Positions 26,255 to 36,300 of a stretch of DNA of 64,000 nt are shown here, piece by piece. The stretch spans positions 410,241-474,240 of the forward strand of contig NZ_RCZA01000003.1 of the NCBI RefSeq assembly GCF_006438925.1. The letters are read 5' to 3'. Made by a program: the position numbers and the translations under genes. Positions within the stretch are counted from its first letter, which is position 1, and every line of letters starts with the position of its first letter. This DNA is from Pseudomonas mandelii (GTDB taxonomy: Bacteria > Pseudomonadota > Gammaproteobacteria > Pseudomonadales > Pseudomonadaceae). The notes under the pieces are model-generated. The model had not been told where the DNA came from. It saw nothing but the letters and a program-made list of their open reading frames with translations, and searched no databases.

Positions 26255-27361
26255 ATGTCCGAAGACAACATCCTCACCACCCACGGCTGGGTTCGCGGCC
26301 GGCTGATTCACGAACATGGCAAGGTCGTGTCGATCGAAGGCCAACCGTGCGATCCGGCCGACAACGACCTGCCTTACCTGCTGCCGGGTTTCATCGACCT
26401 GCACGTTCATGGCGGCGGCGGAAAAGACATCATGGAAGGTGCGCCAGCCTTCGAGACCATCACCAAAACCCACGTCCGCTTCGGCACGACCTCACTGCTG
26501 GCGACCACCATGACCGCGCCGCCTGCAGAAATTTCCAGCGTGCTCAAAGCCGTTGGTGAGTACTGCGAGCGCCGCCCGAAAGGCAGCGCCCGAGTCCTCG
26601 GCGTGCACCTCGAAGGCCCGTACATCAACCCCGGCAAACTCGGCGCCCAACCGAATTTCGCACACACCGCGTTGATGGCCGAAGTCGAAGAATATCTGGC
26701 ACTGGCACCGATCCGGGTAATCACCATCGCCCCGGAAATCGCCGGCCACGACGCCTTGATCCGTGACCTCAGCGCTCGCGGCGTGCGGATGCAAATCGGC
26801 CACACCCTCGGCAGCTACGAGGAAGGCGTTGCCGCGCTGAACGCCGGCGCCAGCAGCTTCACTCACCTCTACAACGCCATGAGCCCGCTGCATCACCGCG
26901 AGCCAGGCATCGTCGGCGCGGCACTGGCTCACGCCAAATACGCTGAGTTGATTCCGGACTTGCTACACGTGCACCCCGGCGCGATCCGTGTGGCCCTGCG
27001 CTCAATCCCGTGTCTGTATTGCGTCACCGATTCCACCGCCGCCGCCGGCATGCCCGACGGTGAGTACAAGCTCGGCAGCCACACCGTGACCAAATGCCTG
27101 GGCGGTGTGCGCTTGCCCGACGGCACGCTGGCCGGCAGCACGCTGACCATGGATCAGGCCCTGCGCAATCTGGTGAAGATCGGTTTGCCGATCGCCGAGG
27201 CCTCGCAACGTCTTTCGCAATTCCCCGCCGACTACCTCGGCCTCAACGAACGCGGGCGCCTGCAACCCGGCAGCTGGGCTGACTGCGTGCGGCTCGATCG
27301 CTCACTCACACTGACCGCCGTCATGGTCGAAGGAGAAGACATTGACTTCAAAAATGCTTGA
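26255..27361 (+). CDS. nagA: N-acetylglucosamine-6-phosphate deacetylase
   Basis: NagA converts GlcNAc-6-P to GlcN-6-P and acetate. It has 368 residues and the amidohydrolase fold. The metal-site motif HVHGGGGKDIMEG follows PGFIDL, with HLEGPYINPGKLGAQ in the middle. The catalytic aspartate is in VTDSTAAAGMPDG. Near the C-terminus, GRLQPGSWADCV closes the beta-sandwich. Its 3' end overlaps the next gene by 20 bp. Confidence 0.96.
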   Translation: MSEDNILTTHGWVRGRLIHEHGKVVSIEGQPCDPADNDLPYLLPGFIDLHVHGGGGKDIMEGAPAFETITKTHVRFGTTSLLATTMTAPPAEISSVLKAVGEYCERRPKGSARVLGVHLEGPYINPGKLGAQPNFAHTALMAEVEEYLALAPIRVITIAPEIAGHDALIRDLSARGVRMQIGHTLGSYEEGVAALNAGASSFTHLYNAMSPLHHREPGIVGAALAHAKYAELIPDLLHVHPGAIRVALRSIPCLYCVTDSTAAAGMPDGEYKLGSHTVTKCLGGVRLPDGTLAGSTLTMDQALRNLVKIGLPIAEASQRLSQFPADYLGLNERGRLQPGSWADCVRLDRSLTLTAVMVEGEDIDFKNA

Positions 27362-28364
27362 AGAGGCGCTGTCCTCGTTCGAGGCCGTGCAAGCCCAATT
27401 GCAGCAACTCGACCCGCAGATGATCGAGATCGCCCGGCGCCTGCGCCGTCAGCCACCACAAGTGGCAATGACCGTCGCTCGCGGTAGCTCCGATCATGCC
27501 GCCAGTTACTTCGCCTACCTGACCATGCAGCAGTTGGGCTTCCCGGTGGCGTCGTTGCCGATGTCGGTGGTGACCATGCTGCAAGCGCCGCTGAAGGTCA
27601 GCGGCCAAGTGGCGTTCGCCTTTTCGCAGTCCGGGCAAAGTCCCGATCTGGTGAACAGCATGCGTCTGCTGCGCAAGCGCGGCGCCCTGAGCATCTCGAT
27701 GGTCAACGCCGAGAGTTCGCCGCTGGAGGCCGCGTGTGAGTTCAGCCTGCCGCTGTGCGCAGGCACCGAAAGCAGCGTCGCCGCAACCAAGAGTTTTATC
27801 GCCACCCTCAGCGCCAGCGCCCGTCTGATCGCCCACTGGAAAGAGGACACGCCATTGCTGGAGGCCGGCCTCTCACTGCCGGAAGGTTTGCGCGAGGCGG
27901 CAAAACAGGACTGGAGCCTGGCCATCGATGCCTTGCGCGATTGCCAGCGCCTGATGGTGATCGGCCGTGGCCCCGGTTTCGCCATCGCCCAGGAAGCCGC
28001 GTTGAAATTCAAGGAAACCTCGGCGATCCAGGCTGAAGCCTTCAGCAGCGCCGAGGTCCGTCACGGCCCGATGGCGTTGATCGACGAAAATTATCCACTG
28101 CTGATCTTCGCCCCTCGCGGCGCCGAGCAAGCCGGTTTGCTGAGCCTCGCCGCCGACATGCGCCAGCGCGGTGCCCGCGTATTGCTGGCCGCACCGGATG
28201 ACGTTGCCGAACGCGACCTCACCCTGACCCGCGCCGAGCACCCGGCCCTCGACCCGATTCTGGCCATCCAGAGTTTCTACGTCATGGCCGCCGGTTTGGC
28301 CGTCGCCCGAGGCATGGACCCGGACCAGCCGCGTCACTTGAGCAAAGTGACGCGCACCCACTGA
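27342..28364 (+). CDS. SIS-domain glucosamine-6-phosphate deaminase (NagB-II type)
   Basis: Two SIS domains in 340 residues, as in the isomerase half of GlmS, but with no glutaminase domain. ARGSSDHAASYFAYL and SQSGQSPDL are in the first SIS domain, and GRGPGFAIAQEAALKFKETS is in the second. In GlcNAc operons this type deaminates GlcN-6-P to fructose-6-P in place of classical NagB. The start is inferred as TTG 27342, six bases after AGGAG; ATG 27354 is the alternative but has a poor distance. It overlaps nagA and precedes the PTS genes. Confidence 0.88.
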   Translation: MTSKMLEEALSSFEAVQAQLQQLDPQMIEIARRLRRQPPQVAMTVARGSSDHAASYFAYLTMQQLGFPVASLPMSVVTMLQAPLKVSGQVAFAFSQSGQSPDLVNSMRLLRKRGALSISMVNAESSPLEAACEFSLPLCAGTESSVAATKSFIATLSASARLIAHWKEDTPLLEAGLSLPEGLREAAKQDWSLAIDALRDCQRLMVIGRGPGFAIAQEAALKFKETSAIQAEAFSSAEVRHGPMALIDENYPLLIFAPRGAEQAGLLSLAADMRQRGARVLLAAPDDVAERDLTLTRAEHPALDPILAIQSFYVMAAGLAVARGMDPDQPRHLSKVTRTH

Positions 28365-28386
28365 ATCAAATGACAAATGCATCCCC

Positions 28387-28487
28387 TGTAGGAGCTGTCG
28401 AGTGAAACGAGGCTGCGATCTTTTGACGTTGATTTTCAAAGGCAAGATCAAAAGATCGCAGCCTCGTTTCACTCGACAGCTCCTACA
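28387..28487. repeat. REP pair inside the GlcNAc operon
   Basis: A 101-bp inverted pair: TGTAGGAGCTGTCGAGTGAA at the left, its complement at the right, with the GAGGCTGCGATCTTTTGA arm between. It lies between the deaminase and the EI fusion gene and would form a large mRNA hairpin. Confidence 0.9.
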
Positions 28488-28529
28488 AAGGGCAGGCGAG
28501 TTGATCCGAATTTTTAATGAGACCGAGCC

Positions 28530-31046
28530 ATGCACAACAATAATAAAGAGCTGACCCTCAGCGCCCCGCTCAGCGGCCCGGTGCTCACGCTTGCCAAAGT
28601 CCCGGACCCGGTGTTCGCCAGCGGCGCCATGGGCGACGGGATCGCCATCGACCCGCTGAACGACACCCTCCACGCCCCGTGCGCCGGCGTCGTGGTGCAC
28701 GTCGCGCGCACCGGCCACGCCGTTACCTTGCGCGCCGACAACGGCGCCGAATTGCTGCTGCACCTGGGCCTCGACACGGTCGAGTTGCAGGGCGAAGGCT
28801 TCTCGATGCTGGTCAAGGAAGGTGCGCGGGTCAGCAACGGCCAGCCGCTGTTGCGCTACGACCTGGACAAGGTCGCGCAACAGTGCAAAAGCCTGGTCAG
28901 CTTGATGATCCTGACCAATAGCCAAGACTTTCAGGCGCGGCCGATCACGCTGAAGTCGGTGAAAGTTGGCGAGCCATTGCTGCACATCATTCGTCGGCAC
29001 GCGTCGGGTGCGCAGGCTGAAGCGGAGCTCTCCGGGGAAGCAATTCATGGCTACGTTCGCATCGCCCATCGCGGCGGGCTGCATGCTCGTCCGGCAGCGC
29101 TGATCCGTCAGACAGCGCAAGGTTTCAAGAGCAAATCGCAGCTGCATTTCGCCGGCAAATCGGCGACCTGTGACAGCTTGATCGGGCTGATGGGTTTGGC
29201 CGTCGGCGAGCAGGACGAGGTTCAGGTCAGCTGCCAGGGGCCGGACGCCGAAGCCGCGTTGCAAGCGTTGCTGATCGCGTTATCCACAGCGCTGGCTGAA
29301 GACAGCCACGCCGCCACGCCGACACCGATTGCCCGACGCACTCGAGCTGCCGAAGCGGGCGTACTGCACGGTGTTTGTGCAGCCCCGGGTTTGGTTGGCG
29401 GGCCGTTGTTCCGCTTGACCGCAATCAGCCTGCCGGTGGACGCCGGCAACCATGATCCCGAGCAACAACTGCAAACCCTCGACACCGCGCTGACCGTTGT
29501 GCGCAGCGAAATCGACCACACGCTGGCCCAAGCCAGGAAACATAAAAACACCGACGAAGAAGCGATCTTCGCCGCGCACCTCGCCTTGCTCGAAGACCCG
29601 GCGCTGCTGAACGCTGCGAACACTTCCATCGACCAGGGCATGGCCGCAACCCACGCCTGGAGCCAATCGATCGACGTGCAGTGCGAGGTTCTCCAGCAAC
29701 TCGGCAGCCCGCTGTTGGCCGAACGTGCCAACGATCTGCGCGACCTCAAACAACGCGTGCTGCGTGCCCTGCTCGGCGAAACCTGGCACTACGACGTGCC
29801 GGCCGGCGCCATCGTCGCCGCGCATGAACTGACGCCGTCCGATCTGCTGCAACTCAGTCAGCAAGGCGTCGCCGGGTTGTGCATGGCCGAGGGCGGCGCG
29901 ACTTCCCACGTGGCGATTCTCGCGCGTGGCAAAGGCTTGCCATGCATGGTTGCACTGGGCCCGACCCTGCTGGATCAGCAGCAAGGCCAAGCGGTCGTGC
30001 TGGATGCCGATGGCGGTCGCCTCGAACTGATGCCAAGTGCCGAACGATTGGCCGACGTGCATCAGGCGCAACTCGATCATCAACAGCGCCGCGCCGAGCA
30101 ACAGGCTCAGGCTCACACCCCGGCGCTGACGCTCGACGGTTTGCAGATTGAAGTCGCCGCCAATGTGGCCTCCAGCGCTGAAGCGGCTGATGCCTTGGCC
30201 AATGGCGCCGACGGCGTCGGTTTGCTGCGTACCGAGTTTTTGTTTGTGGATCGCAACACCGCACCGGACGAAGAGGAACAGCGCGTTGCTTATCAAGCCG
30301 TGCTCGACGCCATGGGCGACAAGTCGGTGATCATTCGCACCATCGACGTTGGCGGCGACAAACAACTCGACTATTTGCCGCTGCCGGCTGAGGCCAATCC
30401 CGTGCTTGGCCTGCGCGGCATTCGCCTGGCTCAGGTCCGTCCGGAAATCCTCGATCAGCAACTGCGCGCCTTGCTGCATGTCAGCCCGCTTTCGCGTTGC
30501 CGGATCCTGTTGCCGATGGTGACCGAAGTCGATGAGTTGCTGCACATCCGCCAACGCCTCGACGCGTTGTGCTCTGAACTCGGTGTGCTTGAGCGTCCGG
30601 AGCTGGGCGTGATGATCGAAGTCCCCGCCGCCGCACTGCTGGCCAAGCAACTGGCCGAACACGCGGACTTCCTGTCGATCGGCACCAACGACTTGTCGCA
30701 ATACACCCTGGCCATGGACCGCGACCACGCTGGCCTCGCTTCGCGGGTCGACGCCATGCACCCGGCATTGCTGCGATTGATCGCCCATACCTGCGCCGGT
30801 GCTGCGGTGCATAACCGTTGGGTCGGTGTCTGCGGCGCGCTTGCCTCCGATCCACTGGCCACGCCGGTACTGATCGGCCTGGGCGTCAGCGAGTTGTCGG
30901 TCAGCCCGGTGCAGATCGGTGAAATCAAGGACCGCGTCCGCCACCTCGACGCGAGCGAATGCCGACGCCTCTGCCAGGGCCTGCTCAGTTTGAGCAGCGC
31001 CGCGGCTGTGCGTCACGCCTGTCACCAGCAATGGCCTCTGAGCTGA
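28530..31046 (+). CDS. nagF: PTS phosphotransferase fusion, EIIA-HPr-EI (GlcNAc)
   Basis: An 838-residue cytosolic fusion giving the whole soluble phosphorelay in one chain. The N-terminal EIIA(Glc) domain carries active His78 (LLLHLGLDTVEL), the HPr domain carries His185 (RGGLHARPAAL), and enzyme I, from about residue 275, carries His460 (GGATSHVAILARG). The PEP-binding C-terminal barrel has GGDKQLDYLPLP and GTNDLSQYTLAMDRDH. Phosphate passes from PEP to EI, HPr, EIIA and then to the IIB domain of the next gene. It lies 28 bp upstream of nagE. Confidence 0.96.
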   Translation: MHNNNKELTLSAPLSGPVLTLAKVPDPVFASGAMGDGIAIDPLNDTLHAPCAGVVVHVARTGHAVTLRADNGAELLLHLGLDTVELQGEGFSMLVKEGARVSNGQPLLRYDLDKVAQQCKSLVSLMILTNSQDFQARPITLKSVKVGEPLLHIIRRHASGAQAEAELSGEAIHGYVRIAHRGGLHARPAALIRQTAQGFKSKSQLHFAGKSATCDSLIGLMGLAVGEQDEVQVSCQGPDAEAALQALLIALSTALAEDSHAATPTPIARRTRAAEAGVLHGVCAAPGLVGGPLFRLTAISLPVDAGNHDPEQQLQTLDTALTVVRSEIDHTLAQARKHKNTDEEAIFAAHLALLEDPALLNAANTSIDQGMAATHAWSQSIDVQCEVLQQLGSPLLAERANDLRDLKQRVLRALLGETWHYDVPAGAIVAAHELTPSDLLQLSQQGVAGLCMAEGGATSHVAILARGKGLPCMVALGPTLLDQQQGQAVVLDADGGRLELMPSAERLADVHQAQLDHQQRRAEQQAQAHTPALTLDGLQIEVAANVASSAEAADALANGADGVGLLRTEFLFVDRNTAPDEEEQRVAYQAVLDAMGDKSVIIRTIDVGGDKQLDYLPLPAEANPVLGLRGIRLAQVRPEILDQQLRALLHVSPLSRCRILLPMVTEVDELLHIRQRLDALCSELGVLERPELGVMIEVPAAALLAKQLAEHADFLSIGTNDLSQYTLAMDRDHAGLASRVDAMHPALLRLIAHTCAGAAVHNRWVGVCGALASDPLATPVLIGLGVSELSVSPVQIGEIKDRVRHLDASECRRLCQGLLSLSSAAAVRHACHQQWPLS

Positions 31047-31074
31047 AAACAACAAGAATCCACGGAGATCCGCC

Positions 31075-32790
31075 ATGTACCACTACTTCATCGAAGGCCT
31101 GCAACGCCTCGGCCGCGCGCTGATGCTGCCGATCGCGATCCTGCCGATCGCCGGCCTGTTGCTGCGCCTGGGCGACACCGACCTGCTGAACATCGCGATC
31201 ATCCACGACGCCGGCCAAGTCATCTTCGCCAACCTGGCGATGATCTTCGCCATCGGCATCGCAGTCGGTTTCGCCAAGGACAACAACGGCACCGCCGGGT
31301 TGGCCGGGGTGATTGGCTACCTGGTGATGATCTCCACCCTCAAGGTGCTCGACGCGAGCATCAACATGGGCATGCTCGCCGGGATCGTCAGCGGCTTGAT
31401 GGCGGGCGCGCTGTACAACCGTTTCAAGGACATCAAACTGCCGGAGTACCTGGCATTCTTTGGCGGCCGGCGCTTCGTGCCAATTGTCACCGGGTTCGCC
31501 GCCGTCGGCCTGGGTGTCATCTTTGGCTTGATCTGGCCGCCCATCCAACACGGGATCAACAGCTTCGGCACGTTGATGATGGAAAGCGGCAGCTTCGGCG
31601 CGTTCGTCTTTGGCGTTTTCAACCGCCTGCTGATCGTCACCGGGCTGCACCACATCCTCAACAACATGGCGTGGTTCGTCTTCGGTAACTTTACCGACCA
31701 GACCACAGGCGCCATTGTCACCGGCGACCTGTCGCGCTACTTCGCGGGTGACCCCAAAGGCGGCCAGTTCATGACCGGCATGTTCCCGATGATGATCTTC
31801 GGCCTGCCCGCCGCGTGCCTGGCGATGTACCGCAATGCGTTGCCGGAACGCCGCAAGGTCATGGGCGGGATCTTTCTGTCGATGGCCCTGACGTCATTTT
31901 TGACGGGGGTAACTGAGCCGATCGAATTCGCCTTCATGTTCCTCGCGCCACTGCTTTATCTCGTGCATGCGTTGCTGACCGGGCTGTCGATGGCGATCAC
32001 CAACCTGTTGAATATCCATCTCGGGTTTACGTTTTCCGGTGGTTTGATCGACATGATTCTCGGCTGGGGAAAATCCACCAACGGCTGGTTGATGGTACCG
32101 GTCGGCCTGGCCTATGCGGTGATCTACTACGTGGTGTTTGATTTCTGCATTCGTCGGTTCAACTTGAAAACGCCGGGGCGAGAAGATGTTCTGAATGGCG
32201 ACAAAGTAGTCGTCGCCGAGAATGAACGGGCCGGGGCTTACATCAAGGCGCTGGGTGGTGCGCAGAATTTGATCACCGTGGGTGCGTGCACCACTCGGTT
32301 GCGGCTGGACATGGTGGATCGCAACAAGGCAAACGATGCGGAGTTGAAAGCGCTGGGTGCGATGGCGGTTGTGCGTCCGGGCAAGGGTGGGAGTTTGCAG
32401 GTAGTGGTCGGGCCGATGGCCGACAGCATTGCCGATGAGATTCGCTTGGCGATGCCTGCGTTGGGGCGCGCGATCATTTCCTCCCCCGCTGCAGTGATCG
32501 ATGCGCCGCAACCAGCGGCGGTGGCGAATTCAGAAGCACAGCAATGGTTGAATGCGTTGGGCGGTAGCGAGAACGTATTGCAGATGGATTGCATCGCCAT
32601 GACCCGGATTCGATTGCAACTGGCGGATGGCAAGGCGTTGTCGGAGTGTGATCTGAAGGCGCTGGGGTGCCAGGGTGTCAGTCAGTTGGAGGGTGGAGTT
32701 TGGCATCTGCTGATTGGCGACAAGGCATCGAGTTTGAATGATGCACTGGAGGCGTTGGTGAATCGCAGTGAGGTGAGTGCCAAGGTTTAA
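31075..32790 (+). CDS. nagE: PTS N-acetylglucosamine permease, EIICB with an extra IIB-like domain
   Basis: A 571-residue IIC-IIB permease that imports and phosphorylates GlcNAc. The IIC domain (1-360) contains the GVTEPIEFAF signature at 278-287. The first IIB domain (about 386-460) carries the phosphorylatable Cys405 (ACTTRLR). A second IIB-like domain follows (about 486-565), in which the equivalent position is Ala508 (AMTRIR), with Cys506 two residues earlier, so it is probably not phosphorylated in the normal way. ATG 31075 follows GGAG. The gene is last in the nag operon and is followed by a REP pair. Confidence 0.94.
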   Translation: MYHYFIEGLQRLGRALMLPIAILPIAGLLLRLGDTDLLNIAIIHDAGQVIFANLAMIFAIGIAVGFAKDNNGTAGLAGVIGYLVMISTLKVLDASINMGMLAGIVSGLMAGALYNRFKDIKLPEYLAFFGGRRFVPIVTGFAAVGLGVIFGLIWPPIQHGINSFGTLMMESGSFGAFVFGVFNRLLIVTGLHHILNNMAWFVFGNFTDQTTGAIVTGDLSRYFAGDPKGGQFMTGMFPMMIFGLPAACLAMYRNALPERRKVMGGIFLSMALTSFLTGVTEPIEFAFMFLAPLLYLVHALLTGLSMAITNLLNIHLGFTFSGGLIDMILGWGKSTNGWLMVPVGLAYAVIYYVVFDFCIRRFNLKTPGREDVLNGDKVVVAENERAGAYIKALGGAQNLITVGACTTRLRLDMVDRNKANDAELKALGAMAVVRPGKGGSLQVVVGPMADSIADEIRLAMPALGRAIISSPAAVIDAPQPAAVANSEAQQWLNALGGSENVLQMDCIAMTRIRLQLADGKALSECDLKALGCQGVSQLEGGVWHLLIGDKASSLNDALEALVNRSEVSAKV

Positions 32791-32801
32791 CCCACGCCCT
32801 C

Positions 32802-32897
32802 TGTAGGAGCTGTCGAGTGAAACGAGGCTGCGATCTTTTGATCTTGAAAAATCAAAATCAAAAGATCGCAGCCTCGTTTCACTCGACAGCTCCTACA
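32802..32897. repeat. REP pair after nagE
   Basis: An inverted pair with the same outer arms as the one at 28387 (TGTAGGAGCTGTCGAGTGAA), including GAAACGAGGCTGCGATCTTTTG. Only the loop differs. It sits directly after the nagE stop. Confidence 0.9.
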
Positions 32898-32934
32898 AGG
32901 GGTGTGTGCATTCATTGATTGTTCAGGCAATAAA

Positions 32935-32963
32935 AAACCCGCTGGATTCACTTCAGCGGGTTT
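32935..32963. terminator. bidirectional terminator between nagE and the YqfO-like gene
   Basis: A 10-bp stem AAACCCGCTG/CAGCGGGTTT. On the minus strand it is followed by TTTATTGCC and on the plus strand by TCTCATTTC. It lies between convergent genes. Confidence 0.8.
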
Positions 32964-32984
32964 CTCATTTCAGCGGCAGGCAGA

Positions 32985-33296
32985 TCAGAAATCTTCCAAC
33001 CGCCACACTTCGTAAGCCGGCGTCTCATAGGGATGACTCTGCTTCAGAGCCATCACCACAGAACGAATCAACTCGTTACTGACCACAAGCTCAACCTTCC
33101 ATTCCTCAACCTGCTCGACCTGCCCCGCTTCCCCAATGAACGGCTGACTGCCGTCCAACGGGCGAAACTGGCCGAGGCCGAGCACTTGCCAGGCGCAATG
33201 GTCGTACGCGCCGATCCGTCCGCCACCGGCGGCGAATACGGCACTTTTGACCTGTTCCACATGACTGGCCGGAACAAAAAAACTGAGCTTATACAC
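32985..33296 (-). CDS. YqfO-like/Nif3-associated small protein
   Basis: A 103-residue protein matching the small YqfO domain found inserted in, or beside, Nif3-type proteins: MYKLSFFVPASHVEQVKSAVFAAGGG at the start, EWKVELVVSN in the middle and SHPYETPAYEVWRL at the end. It has the compact alpha/beta shape of the PII/CutA-like fold. The role is unknown. It lies 20 bp upstream, in the direction of transcription, of the bidirectional terminator and 20 bp after the purL stop. Confidence 0.85.
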   Translation of the reverse strand: MYKLSFFVPASHVEQVKSAVFAAGGGRIGAYDHCAWQVLGLGQFRPLDGSQPFIGEAGQVEQVEEWKVELVVSNELIRSVVMALKQSHPYETPAYEVWRLEDF

Positions 33297-33316
33297 AGCG
33301 CTTAGTTAACCCGCTT

Positions 33317-36300
33317 TTAGTTTACCCAGACCCGAGCATTACGGAACATACGCATCCAGGGTGCGTCTTCGTTCCAGTCTTCCGAACGCCACGAGTTCTG
33401 CACCGCGCGGAACACACGCTCCGGGTGAGGCATCATGATCGTCACGCGACCGTCGCGGCTGGTCAAACCGGTGATCCCGCGCGGCGAGCCGTTCGGGTTG
33501 GCCGGGTAGTTTTCGGTGACCTTGCCGTGGTTGTCGACGAAACGCATCGCCACACAACCCGACAGATCGGCTTCCAGCAACGCTTCTTCGCTGGCGAACT
33601 CGGCATGACCTTCACCGTGAGCAATGGCGATCGGCATACGCGAACCGGCCATGCCTTGCAGGAAGATCGAGTTCGACTCCTGGACCTGAACCATCGCCAC
33701 GCGCGCTTCGAACTGCTCGGAACGGTTACGCACAAAGTGCGGCCAGAACTCGCTGCCCGGAATCAGCTCGTGCAGGTTGGACATCATCTGGCAACCGTTG
33801 CACACGCCGAGGGTGAAGCTGTCGTTACGTTCGAAGAAGCCCTGGAACGCATCGCGTGCACGGCTGTTGAACAGCGCAGACTTGGCCCAGCCTTCGCCGG
33901 CACCCAGTACGTCGCCGTAGGAGAAACCACCGCAAGCGACCAGACCTTTGAACTCGTTCAGGTCGACACGGCCGGCCAGAATGTCGCTCATGTGCACGTC
34001 GATCGCGTTGAAACCGGCGCGGTCGAACGCGGCCGCCATTTCCACCTGACCGTTGACGCCCTGCTCACGCAGTACGGCAACCTGTGGGCGGATGCCTTTC
34101 TTGATGTAAGGCGCGGCGACGTCCTGGTTGACGTCGTAGCTCAGCTTGACGCTCAGGCCCGGGTTGTCTTCTTGCAGCAGCACGTCGAACTCTTGTTCGG
34201 CGCAGTCGGCGTTATCACGCAGACGCTGGATCTGGTAGCTGGTTTCAGCCCATGTACGCTGCAGCAGACGACGCTGACCTTCGAACACGGTTTCGCCGTT
34301 GAAGGTGATGTTGATCTGGCCGTTGTTCATCGGCTGACCGATCACCGACACGCACTCGCCCAGGCCAGCAGCGCTGAACTGCGCGAGGATGTCTGGAGTA
34401 GCGTCCTGGCGAACCTGGATCACGGCGCCCAGTTCTTCGTTGAACAGGATTGCGGGGATGTCGGCGGAGGTTTCTGCCAGACCGTCGAGGTTCAGGCTCA
34501 GTCCGCAGTGACCGGCGAAGGCCATTTCCACAACGCTGGTCAACAGACCACCGTCGGAACGGTCGTGGTAAGCCAGCAGGTGACCGTCGGCGTTGAGGCC
34601 CTGGATCACGGCGAAGAAGGCTTTGAGATCTTCGGCATCGTCGACGTCCGGCGCTTGCGAGCCGAGCTTGCCGTGAACCTGGGCCAGGATCGAGGCGCCC
34701 ATGCGGTTCTGGCCACGGCCCAGATCGATCAGGATCAGGTCGGTGGTGCCTTTGTTCATGCGCAGTTCCGGCGTCAGGGTCTGACGGATGTCAGCCACAG
34801 GCGCGAAACCGGTCACGATCAGGGACATCGGCGAGGTCACGGTCTTGTCGACGCCTTCGTCGTTCCAGCGGGTGGCCATGGACATGGAGTCCTTGCCCAC
34901 CGGAATGGTAATGCCCAGGTCCGGGCACAGTTCCATGCCGACCGCTTTCACGGTGTCGTACAGACGCGCGTCTTCGCCCGGGTGACCGGCAGCGGACATC
35001 CAGTTGGCCGACAGTTTGATGTCGGAGATCTTGTTGATGCGCGAAGCCGCGATGTTGGTCAGGGTTTCGCCGATGGCCATGCGGCCCGACGCCGGAGCGT
35101 CCAGCAGAGCCAGCGGAGTGCGCTCGCCCATGGCCATGGCTTCACCGGTGTACACATCGAAGCTGGTGGCGGTGACGGCAACGTCGGCTACCGGAACCTG
35201 CCATGGGCCGACCATCTGATCACGGGCCACGAGGCCGGTGATGGTGCGGTCGCCGATGGTGATCAGGAAGCTTTTGCTGGCCACGGCCGGGTGATGCAGA
35301 ACGCGTTCGACGCAGTCTGCGATCTCCAGGGTCGACGGATCGAAATCGTCGCCCATTTCGTTTTCGCGAACGGCCGAACGGTGCATGCGCGGGGCTTTGC
35401 CCAGCAGCACTTCGAGTGGCATGTCCACCGGGCTGTTGCCGAAGTGACTGTCGGTGACCGTCAGTTGCGGCTCGGCAGTGGCTTCGCCGACGACGGCAAA
35501 CGGGCAACGCTCGCGTTCGCAGATCGCCTGGAAGCGTTCGAAGTCAGCCGGACCGACCGCCAGAACGTAGCGTTCCTGGGATTCGTTACTCCAGATTTCG
35601 TGCGGGGCCATGCCCGGCTCGTCGTTTGGAATGTTGCGCAGTTCGAAGCGACCGCCACGGTCGCCATCGTTGACCAGTTCCGGGAAGGCGTTGGACAGAC
35701 CGCCCGCGCCGACGTCGTGGATGAAGCTGATCGGGTTGTGCTCACCCAACTGCCAGCAACGGTCGATGACTTCCTGGCAGCGACGTTCCATTTCCGGGTT
35801 TTCGCGCTGTACGGAAGCGAAGTCCAGGTCTGCCGAGCTGGTGCCGGTGGCCATGGAGGAAGCCGCGCCGCCGCCCAGGCCGATGAGCATGGCCGGGCCG
35901 CCGAGGACGATCAGCTTGGAGCCGACGGTGATCTCGCCTTTCTGTACGTGTTCGGCACGGATATTACCCATACCGCCAGCCAGCATGATCGGCTTGTGGT
36001 AGCCGCGAACTTCGTCGCCACGCGGGGTGGTGATCGACTGTTCGAAGGTACGGAAGTAACCGGTCAGGGCCGGACGACCGAATTCGTTGTTGAACGCGGC
36101 GCCACCCAGTGGGCCTTCGATCATGATGTCCAGCGCGGTAACGATGCGCTCAGGCTTGCCGTACGGCACTTCCCACGGCTGTTCGAAGCCCGGGATTTGC
36201 AGGTTGGACACGGTAAAACCGGTCAGGCCAGCCTTTGGCTTGGCACCGCGACCGGTGGCACCTTCGTCGCGAATCTCGCCACCGGAACCGGTGGACGCGC

